Made by a program: the position numbers and the translations under genes | Notes under the pieces: model-generated | What the model saw: the letters and a program-made list of their open reading frames with translations, nothing else | What the model was told of the DNA's origin: nothing | The model's database searches: none | Assembly (NCBI GenBank): GCA_001803635.1 | Contig: MHDU01000040.1 | Coordinates: 1-40,543 of the forward strand | Direction: 5' to 3' | Origin: Nitrospirae bacterium GWB2_47_37 | GTDB lineage: Bacteria > Nitrospirota > Thermodesulfovibrionia > Thermodesulfovibrionales > Dissulfurispiraceae | Length of the DNA stretch: 40,543 bases | In this document: positions 1 through 8,639 of the stretch, in pieces | Numbering within the stretch: position 1 is the first letter of the stretch | Layout of the letters: every line of letters starts with the position of its first letter

Positions 1-1087
1 GTATGACGAATCCGATAACCGGCGTAAAGATCAGGTTTGTGAGCGGAGATATAACCGAAAAATAATGAAAATAATAAGCAACTAAAGGGGCTGTTCCGAT
101 AGACGCGGCGAGGGATATTTTCAGCGCGGTAGAGCACCGGCGCAATAGATTAGAGGTTAGAGTGTAAAGTTTGGAGTCGGCTCCGGGCTCTATACTGCCG
201 TCCTGACGTTCTTCCGCATCTTCTTCTGTTTTGGCGCTCCGTTGAGCGACAATTCCGATGCACAAGACGGCGATGAACGAAAGCTGAAACGAGAGGTCGA
301 GTATTGAATCGGGCCGGATCAGAATAATAACAACCGCCGCAAAGAGAAGCGTGTTCAACCAGAATCCCTTTCTCTGGATCAGAAGGCCGAAGAGAAACAG
401 GCTTATCATTATAAACGCCCTGATCGAAGGTATGCTCATCCCTGAAATACCTAAATAGGCTATCATGAAAGGAGCGCATAACATCGCGGCGATCTGCGAG
501 GGAGTAAGATATAAAGAAAGCCTGACGAACAGATTATACGGCAGTCTCTTAACCGAAAACCTGAATACCCTGAACAACATGAAAAGCAGCAATCCGAAGT
601 GAGCGCCCGATATGCTCAGGATGTGAGCGAGTCCTGTCGAATTGAACGCGTCCTTCGTTTCTTTTGCCGTCAGGCTTCGCTCCCCTGTTATTATAGACAT
701 GAGAAACGCGGCTGACTCTTCCGAAAAATTATCCCTGATATTCTTATTGATCTTTAACCGCGCTCTTTGAAAAAAGCCCGCGCTGCCGGCGTCTGTTTCG
801 TTAATCGCCATACTGCCCGATAACGGATTCGCACTGCCGCCCGGATTTAGGAAATAAGCATCTCCTCCGATGTCGGGAAAAGGCTGTTCCGGAGCATACG
901 ACGCCTTTGCGTAATAAAAACCTGAAACTGCAATGATAATGAGGACGGCGACAGGCAATACGCGATGTCTTCTCTTAACGACAAATACGGCGAGCAGTAT
1001 TAACGATAGGAAAATGCCTGTAATGGGGAAAAATCTATGAACATAAAAAAGCGAAGAACCGTATATGAAAGATATGAAATATAGCAT
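1..1087 (-). CDS. comEC: ComEC/Rec2 family competence protein (3' part cut by window edge)
   Basis: The reverse strand reads open from an ATG at 1087 to the window edge, 362 codons, with an in-frame TAA three codons upstream of that ATG. The N-terminus has hydrophobic segments. A segment reading AHILSISGAHFGLLL matches the competence-domain signature, and a later GMSIPSIRAFIM matches the other conserved motif (usually PSxxRA). Several further membrane helices follow. In this family the protein forms the inner-membrane channel for single-stranded DNA uptake; a C-terminal metallo-beta-lactamase domain, if present, would lie outside the window. It starts 36 nt after the glmM stop and is probably the last gene seen of the minus-strand block. 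The family call is secure from the two motifs. An active uptake system is not shown here. Confidence 0.85.
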   Translation of the reverse strand, partial: MLYFISFIYGSSLFYVHRFFPITGIFLSLILLAVFVVKRRHRVLPVAVLIIIAVSGFYYAKASYAPEQPFPDIGGDAYFLNPGGSANPLSGSMAINETDAGSAGFFQRARLKINKNIRDNFSEESAAFLMSIITGERSLTAKETKDAFNSTGLAHILSISGAHFGLLLFMLFRVFRFSVKRLPYNLFVRLSLYLTPSQIAAMLCAPFMIAYLGISGMSIPSIRAFIMISLFLFGLLIQRKGFWLNTLLFAAVVIILIRPDSILDLSFQLSFIAVLCIGIVAQRSAKTEEDAEERQDGSIEPGADSKLYTLTSNLLRRCSTALKISLAASIGTAPLVAYYFHYFSVISPLTNLIFTPVIGFVI

Positions 1088-1123
1088 AAGCAGTTAAAAG
1101 GCGGGGCATGGCAACCTGCCTTG

Positions 1124-2497
1124 CTATCCACCAAGCTTTTTCTTTATCACCCCCGCTATGTCTTCAGCAGTTTCATTCGCCGCCTTGCTGTCCTCCGCTT
1201 CGACCATAACCCTTATCTTCGGCTCCGTGCCTGACGGCCTCACAAGCACCCTTCCTTTATTGCCGAGCCTTTTAACGGATTTGTCGATAACCTTTGTTAT
1301 CTCCGGGATTTCCTTCAAATCTTTTTTCTCCGAAACCGTAACGTTCAAAAGGACTTGGGGATAAAGGTCTATATCGGAAGTCAGTTCGGAAATAAGTTTA
1401 TTCTTCTTTCGCATCAAGTATAAAACCTGGAGCGCGGTTATGGGGCCGTCTCCGGTAGTATTGTAATCAAAAAAAATCATATGCCCGGACTGCTCGCCTC
1501 CGAGATTATAACCGCCCTTCTTCATCTCTTCGACCACGTATCTGTCGCCGACCTTTGTCCTGACAAGGCTTATGCCCTTTCCGGTCAGATATTTTTCAAG
1601 CCCGAGATTGGTCATCACAGTCGCTACCACGCCGTTTCCCTTCAGCCTGTCCTCTTTTTTAAGGTCCGACGCCCACATGCCCAATATCATATCCCCGTTC
1701 ACTTCCCTGCCCTTCTCGTCCACAAAAAGCGTCCTGTCCGCGTCCCCGTCATGCGCTATTCCCAAATGGGCGTTATGCTGTTTTACGGCATCGGCAACGC
1801 ATTTAAGATACAACGAGCCGCAATTGTCGTTTATATTGACGCCGTTGGGCTTATCGTTTATCGATACGACCTCCGCTCCGAGTTCCCTTAAAAGCCACTG
1901 AGTAACCTTATAAGCGGCGCCGTTTGCCGCATCCACCACAACCTTCAGGCCTTCGAGATCCGTGCCCTTCGGGATCGTGGACTTTATATATTCAATGTAC
2001 CTGCCCGCGGCGTCATCGAGCCTGTACGCCTTGCCTATCTTATCGTCAGCCGGTCTTTTTGAGGGGAATCCTTCATCGGCCGTCAGCCTCTCTATCTCCC
2101 TCTCCAGTTCGTTCGAAAGCTTAAAGCCGTCCGACGAAAATATCTTTATGCCGTTATCTCCGAACGGATTATGCGACGCCGAAATAACGATGCCCGCGTC
2201 GAGCCTCAACGTCCTTGCCAAAAACGCTACGCCCGGTGTCGGAATAGGCCCCACGAGAGTAACATCCATTCCCATGGAACAGATGCCGGATGTAAGAGCG
2301 CTCTCTATCAGATACCCGGAAAGCCGCGTGTCTTTGCCGATCAGGACGGCATTCCTTCCATGATCTCCTGACTGCCTGTTTTTCAGAATATAGGCGATTG
2401 CCATGCCTACCCGCAAAACCGTCTCCGGAGTCATGGGCGATCTGTTGACCCTTCCCCTTATGCCGTCGGTTCCGAATAATTTCGTCTTGTGGCTCAT
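1124..2497 (-). CDS. glmM: Phosphoglucosamine mutase GlmM
   Basis: Converts glucosamine-6-phosphate to glucosamine-1-phosphate, the committed step toward UDP-GlcNAc for peptidoglycan and LPS. The 457-aa product has all four signatures of the alpha-D-phosphohexomutase family: the catalytic serine loop SASHNP (Ser108), the metal-binding loop DGDADR (250-255), the sugar-binding GEQSGH near residue 335 and the phosphate-binding RPSGTEPKIRVM near 422. The length matches GlmM (about 445) rather than the longer phosphomannomutases. Its ATG overlaps the cdaR stop by 4 nt (ATGA), giving the cdaA-cdaR-glmM order in which CdaA and GlmM are known to interact in Firmicutes. Substrate assignment rests on motifs plus this synteny. 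Confidence 0.95.
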   Translation of the reverse strand: MSHKTKLFGTDGIRGRVNRSPMTPETVLRVGMAIAYILKNRQSGDHGRNAVLIGKDTRLSGYLIESALTSGICSMGMDVTLVGPIPTPGVAFLARTLRLDAGIVISASHNPFGDNGIKIFSSDGFKLSNELEREIERLTADEGFPSKRPADDKIGKAYRLDDAAGRYIEYIKSTIPKGTDLEGLKVVVDAANGAAYKVTQWLLRELGAEVVSINDKPNGVNINDNCGSLYLKCVADAVKQHNAHLGIAHDGDADRTLFVDEKGREVNGDMILGMWASDLKKEDRLKGNGVVATVMTNLGLEKYLTGKGISLVRTKVGDRYVVEEMKKGGYNLGGEQSGHMIFFDYNTTGDGPITALQVLYLMRKKNKLISELTSDIDLYPQVLLNVTVSEKKDLKEIPEITKVIDKSVKRLGNKGRVLVRPSGTEPKIRVMVEAEDSKAANETAEDIAGVIKKKLGG

Positions 2498-3144
2498 CTA
2501 AAGGTCCTTTCCACGGAAATCTTCACCGTAACCTCAGGCGTTTTTGTCCGTATATTTTTGCCGTTCAGGTTAAGCCTTACATCCTGCGTCATGCCGGCAT
2601 CGAGCCCTGTTATGTCTATCTGCTCGGTCCTAAGCAATGAAATCCTGTTAACTTCCGTCCTTGCCCCCTCGACCTCAACCGACGAGGGTTTCACTTCAAT
2701 AGCCTTTATCCTGTATCCGTCTTCCGGCACGCCGGAAATATGCGCCTTAACGGGCACGGTCTTTGACGCGGATTCATCGAGGACGACTTTAACTCCGGCC
2801 GGATCTATCCTCAGCACCTTTATTGTCCGCGGAACGGCAATATTATTTTTATCAAAAAAATATACGGCCTCTCCTTTTTTCGCATCGGCAAGATCTACGA
2901 TCACCCTCACGTCCATAGGCCTCAATGTCTTTAAAATCCTCTCATGCCCGCTGATATTGAGATTGACCCTTTTTACATTGTGTCTCAGCATCTCCAGATT
3001 GTTAGGCATGTTCTTAAATTCGAGGGAGGCATCGACCGCCATTTCGGACTGTCCCCTGTAAGTAACGAAAAACCAGAGCGTCACGGCCAGCGCCGCCGAA
3101 AGTATCTTCAAGCCTATATTGCCGAAAATCTTCTTTCTCATCAT
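2494..3144 (-). CDS. cdaR: YbbR-like domain protein CdaR, regulator of diadenylate cyclase
   Basis: 216-aa protein with one N-terminal membrane anchor (about residues 10-30, ending in LWFFVTY) followed by an extracytoplasmic part that looks like two YbbR-type repeats, recognisable by alternating beta-strand segments such as VKAHISGVPEDGYRI and VEVEGARTEVNRI. Firmicute CdaR usually has four YbbR repeats, so this is a short version. The gene overlaps cdaA upstream and glmM downstream by 4 nt each, so the three are almost certainly translationally coupled. CdaR homologues bind and modulate the membrane cyclase CdaA; that role is inferred from synteny. Confidence 0.85.
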   Translation of the reverse strand: MMRKKIFGNIGLKILSAALAVTLWFFVTYRGQSEMAVDASLEFKNMPNNLEMLRHNVKRVNLNISGHERILKTLRPMDVRVIVDLADAKKGEAVYFFDKNNIAVPRTIKVLRIDPAGVKVVLDESASKTVPVKAHISGVPEDGYRIKAIEVKPSSVEVEGARTEVNRISLLRTEQIDITGLDAGMTQDVRLNLNGKNIRTKTPEVTVKISVERTFR

Positions 3145-3929
3145 GCCTTCTTTTCCTTGAACTCTTTCTCCTTCTTGGCTTCCGTAAAAAGGTCCGTAAG
3201 CATATCTCTCAACGTGCCCATATCTATGTGGGTCTCCAGTTTCCCCTGAGTCGACACTGAAATGGTTCCTGTCTCTTCCGAAACTATGATCGCGACCGCG
3301 TCCGTCTCTTCCGTAACCCCTATGCCCGCCCTGTGGCGCGTTCCGAGAGCCTTGCTTAACTCGGCTCCGAGCGTGATCGGCAGGAAACAGCCTGCCGCGA
3401 CAATCCTGTTTCCCCTTATGACAACCGCTCCGTCATGGATAGGCGAGGTAGGATGAAACAGGCTTAATAAAAGCTCCTTTGAGACCTTCGCGTCGAGGGG
3501 CGTGCCTATCTCCACATAATCCTTAAGGCTAACATCTCTTTCTATGACTATCAACGCGCCTATTTTCCTGTTGGCAAGGGCTACCGACGCCCTGACTATT
3601 TCTTCGAGGGACTTCAACTCTTCAGCGGAGGTAAAGCCCTGAAGGAATGACGATTCGCCCACATGAGCGAGCGCCCTTCGTATCTCGGGCTGAAAAAGTA
3701 CTATCATTGCTATAACGACCTGTGACCAGAAGCTCTGGACGATCCAGTCCAGAGTATAAAGCTGAAGATACTTTGAAAAGAAAGAAGCGATTAACAGGAC
3801 CCCGAGGCCGGCGAGCATCTGGGCGGCCTTCGTGCCCTTGATTATCAGAAGGATGCGGTAAAGGATTATCGAGACGATCGCTATGTCCAACAAGTCCTGC
3901 CATCTGATCTGTCTCAATAATTCGAGCAA
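3141..3929 (-). CDS. cdaA: Membrane diadenylate cyclase CdaA (c-di-AMP synthase)
   Basis: 262 aa. Three N-terminal transmembrane helices (about residues 14-30, 38-54, 65-80) are followed by a DisA_N-type cyclase domain. Both catalytic motifs are intact: DGA (166-168, in HDGAVVIRGNRI) and RHR (198-200, in GTRHRAGIGVTEETD), which bind ATP and metal in the dimeric active site. The enzyme condenses two ATP to c-di-AMP, a messenger that controls osmolyte and potassium transport and wall homeostasis. It begins 37 nt after the metallo-hydrolase gene and heads the overlapping cdaA-cdaR-glmM trio. No folP is seen beside it. Confidence 0.95.
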   Translation of the reverse strand: MLELLRQIRWQDLLDIAIVSIILYRILLIIKGTKAAQMLAGLGVLLIASFFSKYLQLYTLDWIVQSFWSQVVIAMIVLFQPEIRRALAHVGESSFLQGFTSAEELKSLEEIVRASVALANRKIGALIVIERDVSLKDYVEIGTPLDAKVSKELLLSLFHPTSPIHDGAVVIRGNRIVAAGCFLPITLGAELSKALGTRHRAGIGVTEETDAVAIIVSEETGTISVSTQGKLETHIDMGTLRDMLTDLFTEAKKEKEFKEKKA

Positions 3930-3966
3930 GCCGCGGATCCTCCTGAAATATATTAGATTCTAACTA

Positions 3967-4596
3967 TTATAACAGAAATTCTCCAGAGAACATATTCTCC
4001 CTTTTTTCGCGTCCGATTGTAGTCTCCGGGCCGTGTCCGCACAATACCCTCGTGCCTTCGGGCAGAGACATCAGCCGTTTGAAAGATTCCTTGAGCTTAT
4101 TTATATCGCCTCCATGAAAGTCCGTCCTTCCTATGGAGCCGGCGAAAAGAGTATCTCCTGTAATCGCTGTTTCATGACCGTAAAGACACATGCCTCCCGG
4201 ACTGTGGCCCGGCGAATGGAATATCTCAAACCTTAGATCTCCTGCCTCGATAATATCTCCGTCATTTGCCAAAACATCGGGATCGGGCAGGGGATCGAGA
4301 TCGTATCCCCATAAAGCGGCCATGTCCTTTGCCGCATCGTATATCTCCAGTTCGTCCTTATGTATCAAGACCTTTGCTCCGGTCTCTTTTTTGAGGTCGC
4401 TTACAGCTCCCACATGATCGAAGTGCCCGTGAGTGCAGATGATATATTCGACTTTTAATCCGTTTCCATTGATTATATCCATAATCCTGTCCGGCTCGTC
4501 TCCGGGGTCTATTACAAGGGTCTTCTTGGATTTTTCATCGGCGATGATAAAGCAGTTTACTTGAAGCGGCCCGACCGTTACGCTTTTAATCAGCAT
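3967..4596 (-). CDS. Metallo-beta-lactamase-fold hydrolase, glyoxalase II-like
   Basis: 209-aa cytosolic protein with the binuclear metal site THGHFDHVGA (His56, His58, Asp60, His61), a downstream HSPGHSPGG histidine near 130, the conserved Asp in TGDTLFAGSIGRTD and a final GHGPET histidine near 188. This is the YcbL/GloB-like single-domain group; it lacks the C-terminal HAGH domain of classical glyoxalase II, so it may hydrolyse S-lactoylglutathione or another thioester. Its start overlaps the murJ stop region by 11 nt. The fold is certain; the substrate is not. Confidence 0.85.
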   Translation of the reverse strand: MLIKSVTVGPLQVNCFIIADEKSKKTLVIDPGDEPDRIMDIINGNGLKVEYIICTHGHFDHVGAVSDLKKETGAKVLIHKDELEIYDAAKDMAALWGYDLDPLPDPDVLANDGDIIEAGDLRFEIFHSPGHSPGGMCLYGHETAITGDTLFAGSIGRTDFHGGDINKLKESFKRLMSLPEGTRVLCGHGPETTIGREKRENMFSGEFLL

Positions 4597-6175
4597 CTTT
4601 TCTCCTCACCTTCCGCCTTGCCTTATCCATAATATACCCCATCTCCTCGCTTTTAAGTAAATGCGAAATCAGCGCGTATATCCCGGCGCATAATGTCACG
4701 GCAGCGCCGAGATACAGCGCCTTTTCCATATCATGCCCGCTCTCAGCCCACAACCCGCTGCCTATGACAAACCATCCCGCAACCCCCATAACAGCCGATG
4801 CAAGCAGCGTCTTTGCAAAAGAGCCCGCTATCTTCCTCGTCCCTACTCCTCCGAGTTTTTTCCGCAGGAAATAAAACAACACGATAAAATTACAGCCCGA
4901 GGCGATTGCATTGGCAAAGGCGAGACCGCTGTGCTTCATCGGCCCCATCAATAAAAGGCTCATTATAATATTGATTATCATTGCGGCGGCGGCGACTTTC
5001 ACTGGGGTCTTCGTGTCCTGCATCGAATAAAAGGTCGCGGTGATAACCCTCACTCCCACGATAGCCCATATGCCGATGGAATAAAACATAAGGGCGTCCG
5101 CTGTGCCTGTCACAGCAGCGTGCCCGAACTCGCCCCTCTGGAAAAGCGTGCTTACGATAGGCGTTTTCAATGCGATCAGTCCTATCATTGCAGGAACGGT
5201 GATAAAAAATAATAGGCGAAGGGCAAATGAAAAATCTTCTTTCACCTTTTCCATTTCTCCCTTCACGGAATGTTCGGAAAGGGCCGGAAGAACCGCCATG
5301 CCCATCGCGACCCCGAATATGCCTATGGGAAATTGAATAAGCCTCATCGAATAATAAAGGTATGTAATGCTTCCTTCGGCAAGATATGAGGCAAGGATAG
5401 TGCTTACGAATATATTTATCTGCGCGACCGCCATCCCTGCCGTAGCCGGAATAATAAGCATGCCGATCTTTTTAAGTCCGGGGTGACGAAGCTGATTTAG
5501 ATTTGAAATTTGAAATTTGAGATTATATCCCTGCCTGAAAAACGCCGGGATCTGAAATAAAAACTGCATGAGCCCGCCGGCGGTTACTCCGATCGCAACG
5601 GATATTATCGGGTTCGTAAAACGCATGGAGAGGGTCAACACGCTTATTATCGTCACAATATTGAGAAGCGCGGGCGCAAGGGCCGGAATAAAAAATACTC
5701 CCCTCGTATTGAGAGCGCCCATAGTCAGCGCCGCAAGGCTTATGAATAAAAGGAAAGGGAACATTATCCTGGTAAGCAAAACAGTATTTGAAAATTTTTC
5801 CGGATCGTTTAAAAATCCGGGAGCTATCGCCGTTACAATCGCCGGAGCGAATATTATGCCGAGGGCGCAGATTATCCCGACAAAAACGAGTATAAAAATA
5901 AACGTTACACCGACAAGCCTCTTCGCCTCATCTTCTCCTTGCTTTGTCCGGTATTCGGTAAGAACAGGCACGAATGCGGACGACATCGAGCCTTCGGCAA
6001 AAAGCTCCCTCAAGAGATTCGGGATTCTGAAGGCAACGAAAAAGACATCCGCCATGCCGGTCGCGCCGAAATACCGCGCTAAGATCATATCCTTTACATA
6101 TCCGAGGATACGGCTGATAAGGGTGGCAATGGACATCAATCCTGCCGCCCTCGCTATCCTGCCCTTCGCGCTCAT
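4586..6175 (-). CDS. murJ: Lipid II flippase MurJ (MviN)
   Basis: 529-aa polytopic membrane protein of the MOP superfamily. The N-terminal block SRILGYVKDMILARYFG and the following FVAFRIPNLLRELFAEGSMSS stretch are the hallmark of MurJ; about 14 helices follow. It flips lipid-linked peptidoglycan precursor to the periplasm, fitting the nearby glmM. A cytoplasmic-loop segment (GYNLKFQISNLNQ, around residues 217-229) is encoded by a short tandem repeat that resembles intergenic repeat DNA, see findings. Gap to dedA is 1 nt and it overlaps the next gene by 11 nt, so it belongs to the same transcript. Confidence 0.95.
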   Translation of the reverse strand: MSAKGRIARAAGLMSIATLISRILGYVKDMILARYFGATGMADVFFVAFRIPNLLRELFAEGSMSSAFVPVLTEYRTKQGEDEAKRLVGVTFIFILVFVGIICALGIIFAPAIVTAIAPGFLNDPEKFSNTVLLTRIMFPFLLFISLAALTMGALNTRGVFFIPALAPALLNIVTIISVLTLSMRFTNPIISVAIGVTAGGLMQFLFQIPAFFRQGYNLKFQISNLNQLRHPGLKKIGMLIIPATAGMAVAQINIFVSTILASYLAEGSITYLYYSMRLIQFPIGIFGVAMGMAVLPALSEHSVKGEMEKVKEDFSFALRLLFFITVPAMIGLIALKTPIVSTLFQRGEFGHAAVTGTADALMFYSIGIWAIVGVRVITATFYSMQDTKTPVKVAAAAMIINIIMSLLLMGPMKHSGLAFANAIASGCNFIVLFYFLRKKLGGVGTRKIAGSFAKTLLASAVMGVAGWFVIGSGLWAESGHDMEKALYLGAAVTLCAGIYALISHLLKSEEMGYIMDKARRKVRRKDAD

Positions 6176-6176
6176 C

Positions 6177-6818
6177 TTACGAGGTCATGTAGCGCCGGCG
6201 TATGAATTCAACGATACCGGGCATTATCGAGACAAGGATAATAGCAAGAATGACAAAACTGAAGTTTTGCTTCACTATGGGAATATTGCCGAAAAAATAC
6301 CCTGCGAATACGCACGCGCCTACCCATCCTGTGCCGCCGAATATGTCGTAGCTTATAAAACGGGCATAGGTCATCCTGCCGATGCCTGCTACGAACGGAG
6401 CGAATGTGCGGACGATAGGTACAAACCGCGCAATGATAATAGTCTTGCCTCCGTATTTCTCATAAAAATGATGCGTGCGTTCGAGGTGATTTTTATTGAG
6501 GAAACGTACATTCTCTTTATGAAATATTTTAGGGCCTATAAAATAGCCTATCCAGTAGTTAGTAGTGTTACCGAGCATGGCGGCTGCGGCTAAAAGCACG
6601 AAAAGGGAAACGACATCCAATGCCCCGATTGCCGCGAAAGTGCCTGCGGCAAACAGCAGGGAATCTCCGGGAAGAAAGGGCGTAACAACCAGCCCGGTCT
6701 CGCAGAATATTATCAGGAACAGGATCAAATAAGTGAGCGTTCCGTAATTTTGAATAACGAGACTCAGATGTCTGTCGAGGTGTATAAAAATATCGATGAA
6801 ATACGCTATCAGCTCCAT
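6177..6818 (-). CDS. DedA family (SNARE-associated/VTT) membrane protein
   Basis: 213 aa with four to five hydrophobic segments. The family signatures are visible: FLPGDSLLFAAGTFA in the N-terminal half and RFVPIVRTFAPFVAGIGRM in the second half, containing the functionally required arginines. DedA proteins are envelope-homeostasis transporters; some members recycle undecaprenyl phosphate across the membrane, which would fit its place directly upstream of murJ (1-nt gap). The substrate in this organism is inference. It starts 2 nt after the hydrolase stop. Confidence 0.9.
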   Translation of the reverse strand: MELIAYFIDIFIHLDRHLSLVIQNYGTLTYLILFLIIFCETGLVVTPFLPGDSLLFAAGTFAAIGALDVVSLFVLLAAAAMLGNTTNYWIGYFIGPKIFHKENVRFLNKNHLERTHHFYEKYGGKTIIIARFVPIVRTFAPFVAGIGRMTYARFISYDIFGGTGWVGACVFAGYFFGNIPIVKQNFSFVILAIILVSIMPGIVEFIRRRYMTS

Positions 6819-6820
6819 CG

Positions 6821-7603
6821 CTAATCCTTAGTCTTATTGATCTTCAGGTATTTTTTGAGGAATTCGAGAGTCCTTTCCATGCTGTCACTGCTTATCTCCT
6901 CATCCCTCTGCGAGCCGCGTTCATATCGGTGGTCCGCGCCTATATATATCCTTATCTCGTACGGGCTTTTTTTCTCATCCAGCAGCACGGCCATATTAGC
7001 CGCGTGACGCGGGGACACTACGGAATCCTGAGAGCCGTGAAGTATCAGGACAGGCGAACTCGATTTTGTGAAAACGTCGTCGAAACGGTATTTGAGATCG
7101 AGGTTCCGGCCCCCGCCTGTAAAAGCGCCGTAATACGACACCCCTGTTTTTACCTTGCCTTTCGCGGCGAGTATCAGCGACCAATAGCCTCCCATCGAAA
7201 ACCCGACAGCACCGACAGCATCCGATTTCACCTTCGGATGTTTCTTCAAATATTCGATTACTTCGCCGAAGTCGTTATAAATATCTTCCGCGTATTTCGT
7301 AGTAGATAGATGTCTTGTGTTGTGCGAGACGTTATACGCATCGAAATAATAAGGGATAAGGCAGACATATCCGTGGGGTGAAAGCTGCTTGGCGAAATTG
7401 ATGTCGCCGTCCTGCACACCGCCGCTGGTGTGCAATATCAAAACTCCGGGGAACGGTCCTTCGCCCTTCGGGGCAATAACTATAGCCTGCATGTTCTTTT
7501 TGGCGCCCAGACCGTACACCACCGTCTTTTCAACGGCAAAGGCATTAGACGATATGAACAACAACGCAATTAAAATCATTACGGACTTTTTAATCCCCCG
7601 CAT
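6821..7603 (-). CDS. Secreted dienelactone-hydrolase-like alpha/beta hydrolase
   Basis: 260-aa product if started at the ATG at 7603, chosen because GGAGG lies six bases upstream and the result begins with a clean signal peptide (MRGIKKSVMILIALLFISSNAFA). A longer ATG at 7624 overlaps prmC by 4 nt but lacks a better site. The catalytic triad of the DLH family is visible: nucleophile Ser136 in GFSMGG, an Asp in LHGSQDSVV and a His in GADHRYERG. Note that the nucleophile elbow is GxSxG, not the GxCxG of true dienelactone hydrolase, so it is better viewed as a general periplasmic esterase. Substrate unknown. Confidence 0.85.
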   Translation of the reverse strand: MRGIKKSVMILIALLFISSNAFAVEKTVVYGLGAKKNMQAIVIAPKGEGPFPGVLILHTSGGVQDGDINFAKQLSPHGYVCLIPYYFDAYNVSHNTRHLSTTKYAEDIYNDFGEVIEYLKKHPKVKSDAVGAVGFSMGGYWSLILAAKGKVKTGVSYYGAFTGGGRNLDLKYRFDDVFTKSSSPVLILHGSQDSVVSPRHAANMAVLLDEKKSPYEIRIYIGADHRYERGSQRDEEISSDSMERTLEFLKKYLKINKTKD

Positions 7604-7620
7604 ACCGCGCCTCCATGTAA

Positions 7621-8526
7621 TCATATTTCTCCCGAAAATATCCTTCTTATTCCGGCATAATCCTTTATAAAACTTATATTTTTTATCCCGTAACTTACTG
7701 CTATCTCATTTACATCTTCCGCTTGATCGTGCCCTATTTCAAGGATTATAATACCATTTTCCTTGAGGAATTTGGGCGCGTTTTCCGCTATCTTCCTGTA
7801 AAAATCAAGCCCGTCTTCACCGCCGTCGAGTGCTTCCAACGGCTCGTGATCTTTTACCTCACGCTGGAGATTCGGGATGTCGCCTTTTCTGATATACGGA
7901 GGATTGGAGACTATGCAGTCAAAACAGTGAACAGTGAACATGGGGACTGTCCCAGAATTACGGACGCCGATAGGCGTCGTAGATTCGGGACTGTCCCATG
8001 AGATACGAAATAAATCGCCTTTTATGAAACGAACATTCCTTATATCGTTCTCAGCGGCATTTTTTATCGCATACTCCATTGCTATATTCGACGCATCGAT
8101 GCCGTAGACGACAGCATCAGGGAAATGTTTTGCAAGGGCTATGGCAATACATCCGCTTCCCGTGCAGAGATCGAGGATAGTGATGGAGTGATGAAGTAAT
8201 GGAGTAATGAGTTTGATTGTTTCTTCAACGAGCAATTCGGTTTCAGGACGGGGAATAAGAACTCCGGGGCCGACATTGATCTTGAGACCGTAGAATTCGA
8301 CATGGCCGATAATGTATTGAAGCGGCTCGCCCTGAGCGCGCCTTGCTGCAAGAAAATCTATTTGAGTTGATGTCTCCCCGGAAATTGCTGTACTTCCGGT
8401 GTAAAGTTTTGATTTGTTTAAATGAAGAGTTTCTGCTATAAGTATTTCGGCCTCTTTAGCGGCATCGTCTATGCCTTTAGATTCAAAAAAGGCCGAAACC
8501 TCTTTCATTTTCTCAATGGCGGTCAT
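7621..8526 (-). CDS. prmC: Peptide chain release factor N5-glutamine methyltransferase PrmC
   Basis: Methylates the GGQ glutamine of release factors RF1/RF2. The 301-aa protein has the N-terminal helical domain, the RPETELLVEE segment (93-102), an SAM loop DLCTGSGCIAIALA (119-132) and the catalytic NPPY (208-211). It is longer than usual (about 280) because of an extra segment at residues about 176-201 just before FDCIVSNPPYI; the underlying DNA at 7939-8000 is a 62-bp imperfect palindrome bounded by two gggactgtccc units. A second repeat-like patch encodes ITPLLHHSI (108-115) next to the SAM loop. The frame stays open and all catalytic residues survive, so the gene is probably functional. 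First gene of the minus-strand block. Confidence 0.9.
   Translation of the reverse strand: MTAIEKMKEVSAFFESKGIDDAAKEAEILIAETLHLNKSKLYTGSTAISGETSTQIDFLAARRAQGEPLQYIIGHVEFYGLKINVGPGVLIPRPETELLVEETIKLITPLLHHSITILDLCTGSGCIAIALAKHFPDAVVYGIDASNIAMEYAIKNAAENDIRNVRFIKGDLFRISWDSPESTTPIGVRNSGTVPMFTVHCFDCIVSNPPYIRKGDIPNLQREVKDHEPLEALDGGEDGLDFYRKIAENAPKFLKENGIIILEIGHDQAEDVNEIAVSYGIKNISFIKDYAGIRRIFSGEI
7939..8000. repeat. 62-bp REP-like palindrome inside prmC
   Basis: The segment begins catggggactgtccca and ends tcgggactgtcccatg, and its centre is a perfect gacgcc-gata-ggcgtc hairpin. The two ends are inverted copies with few mismatches, and each gggactgtccc unit is itself nearly palindromic. It is preceded by a tandem cagtgaacagtgaac at 7925-7939. 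It lies entirely in the prmC reading frame. REP sequences or a small non-autonomous element are the natural explanations; no transposase is in the window. Confidence 0.75.
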
Positions 8527-8639
8527 TTATTTATCCTACCAAACCGTTTCTAAATATGCTAATATTGTCGTCATAAAAGGAGAAAATGCCAACTTGGCAT
8601 ATTGTTATGTTGGCCTGCAAGAAAGAGGAATATGAGACC

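Noticed and set aside
5568-6593. 341-aa plus-strand frame
   Set aside because: Antisense to murJ and dedA, no ribosome site, peptide has no family features.
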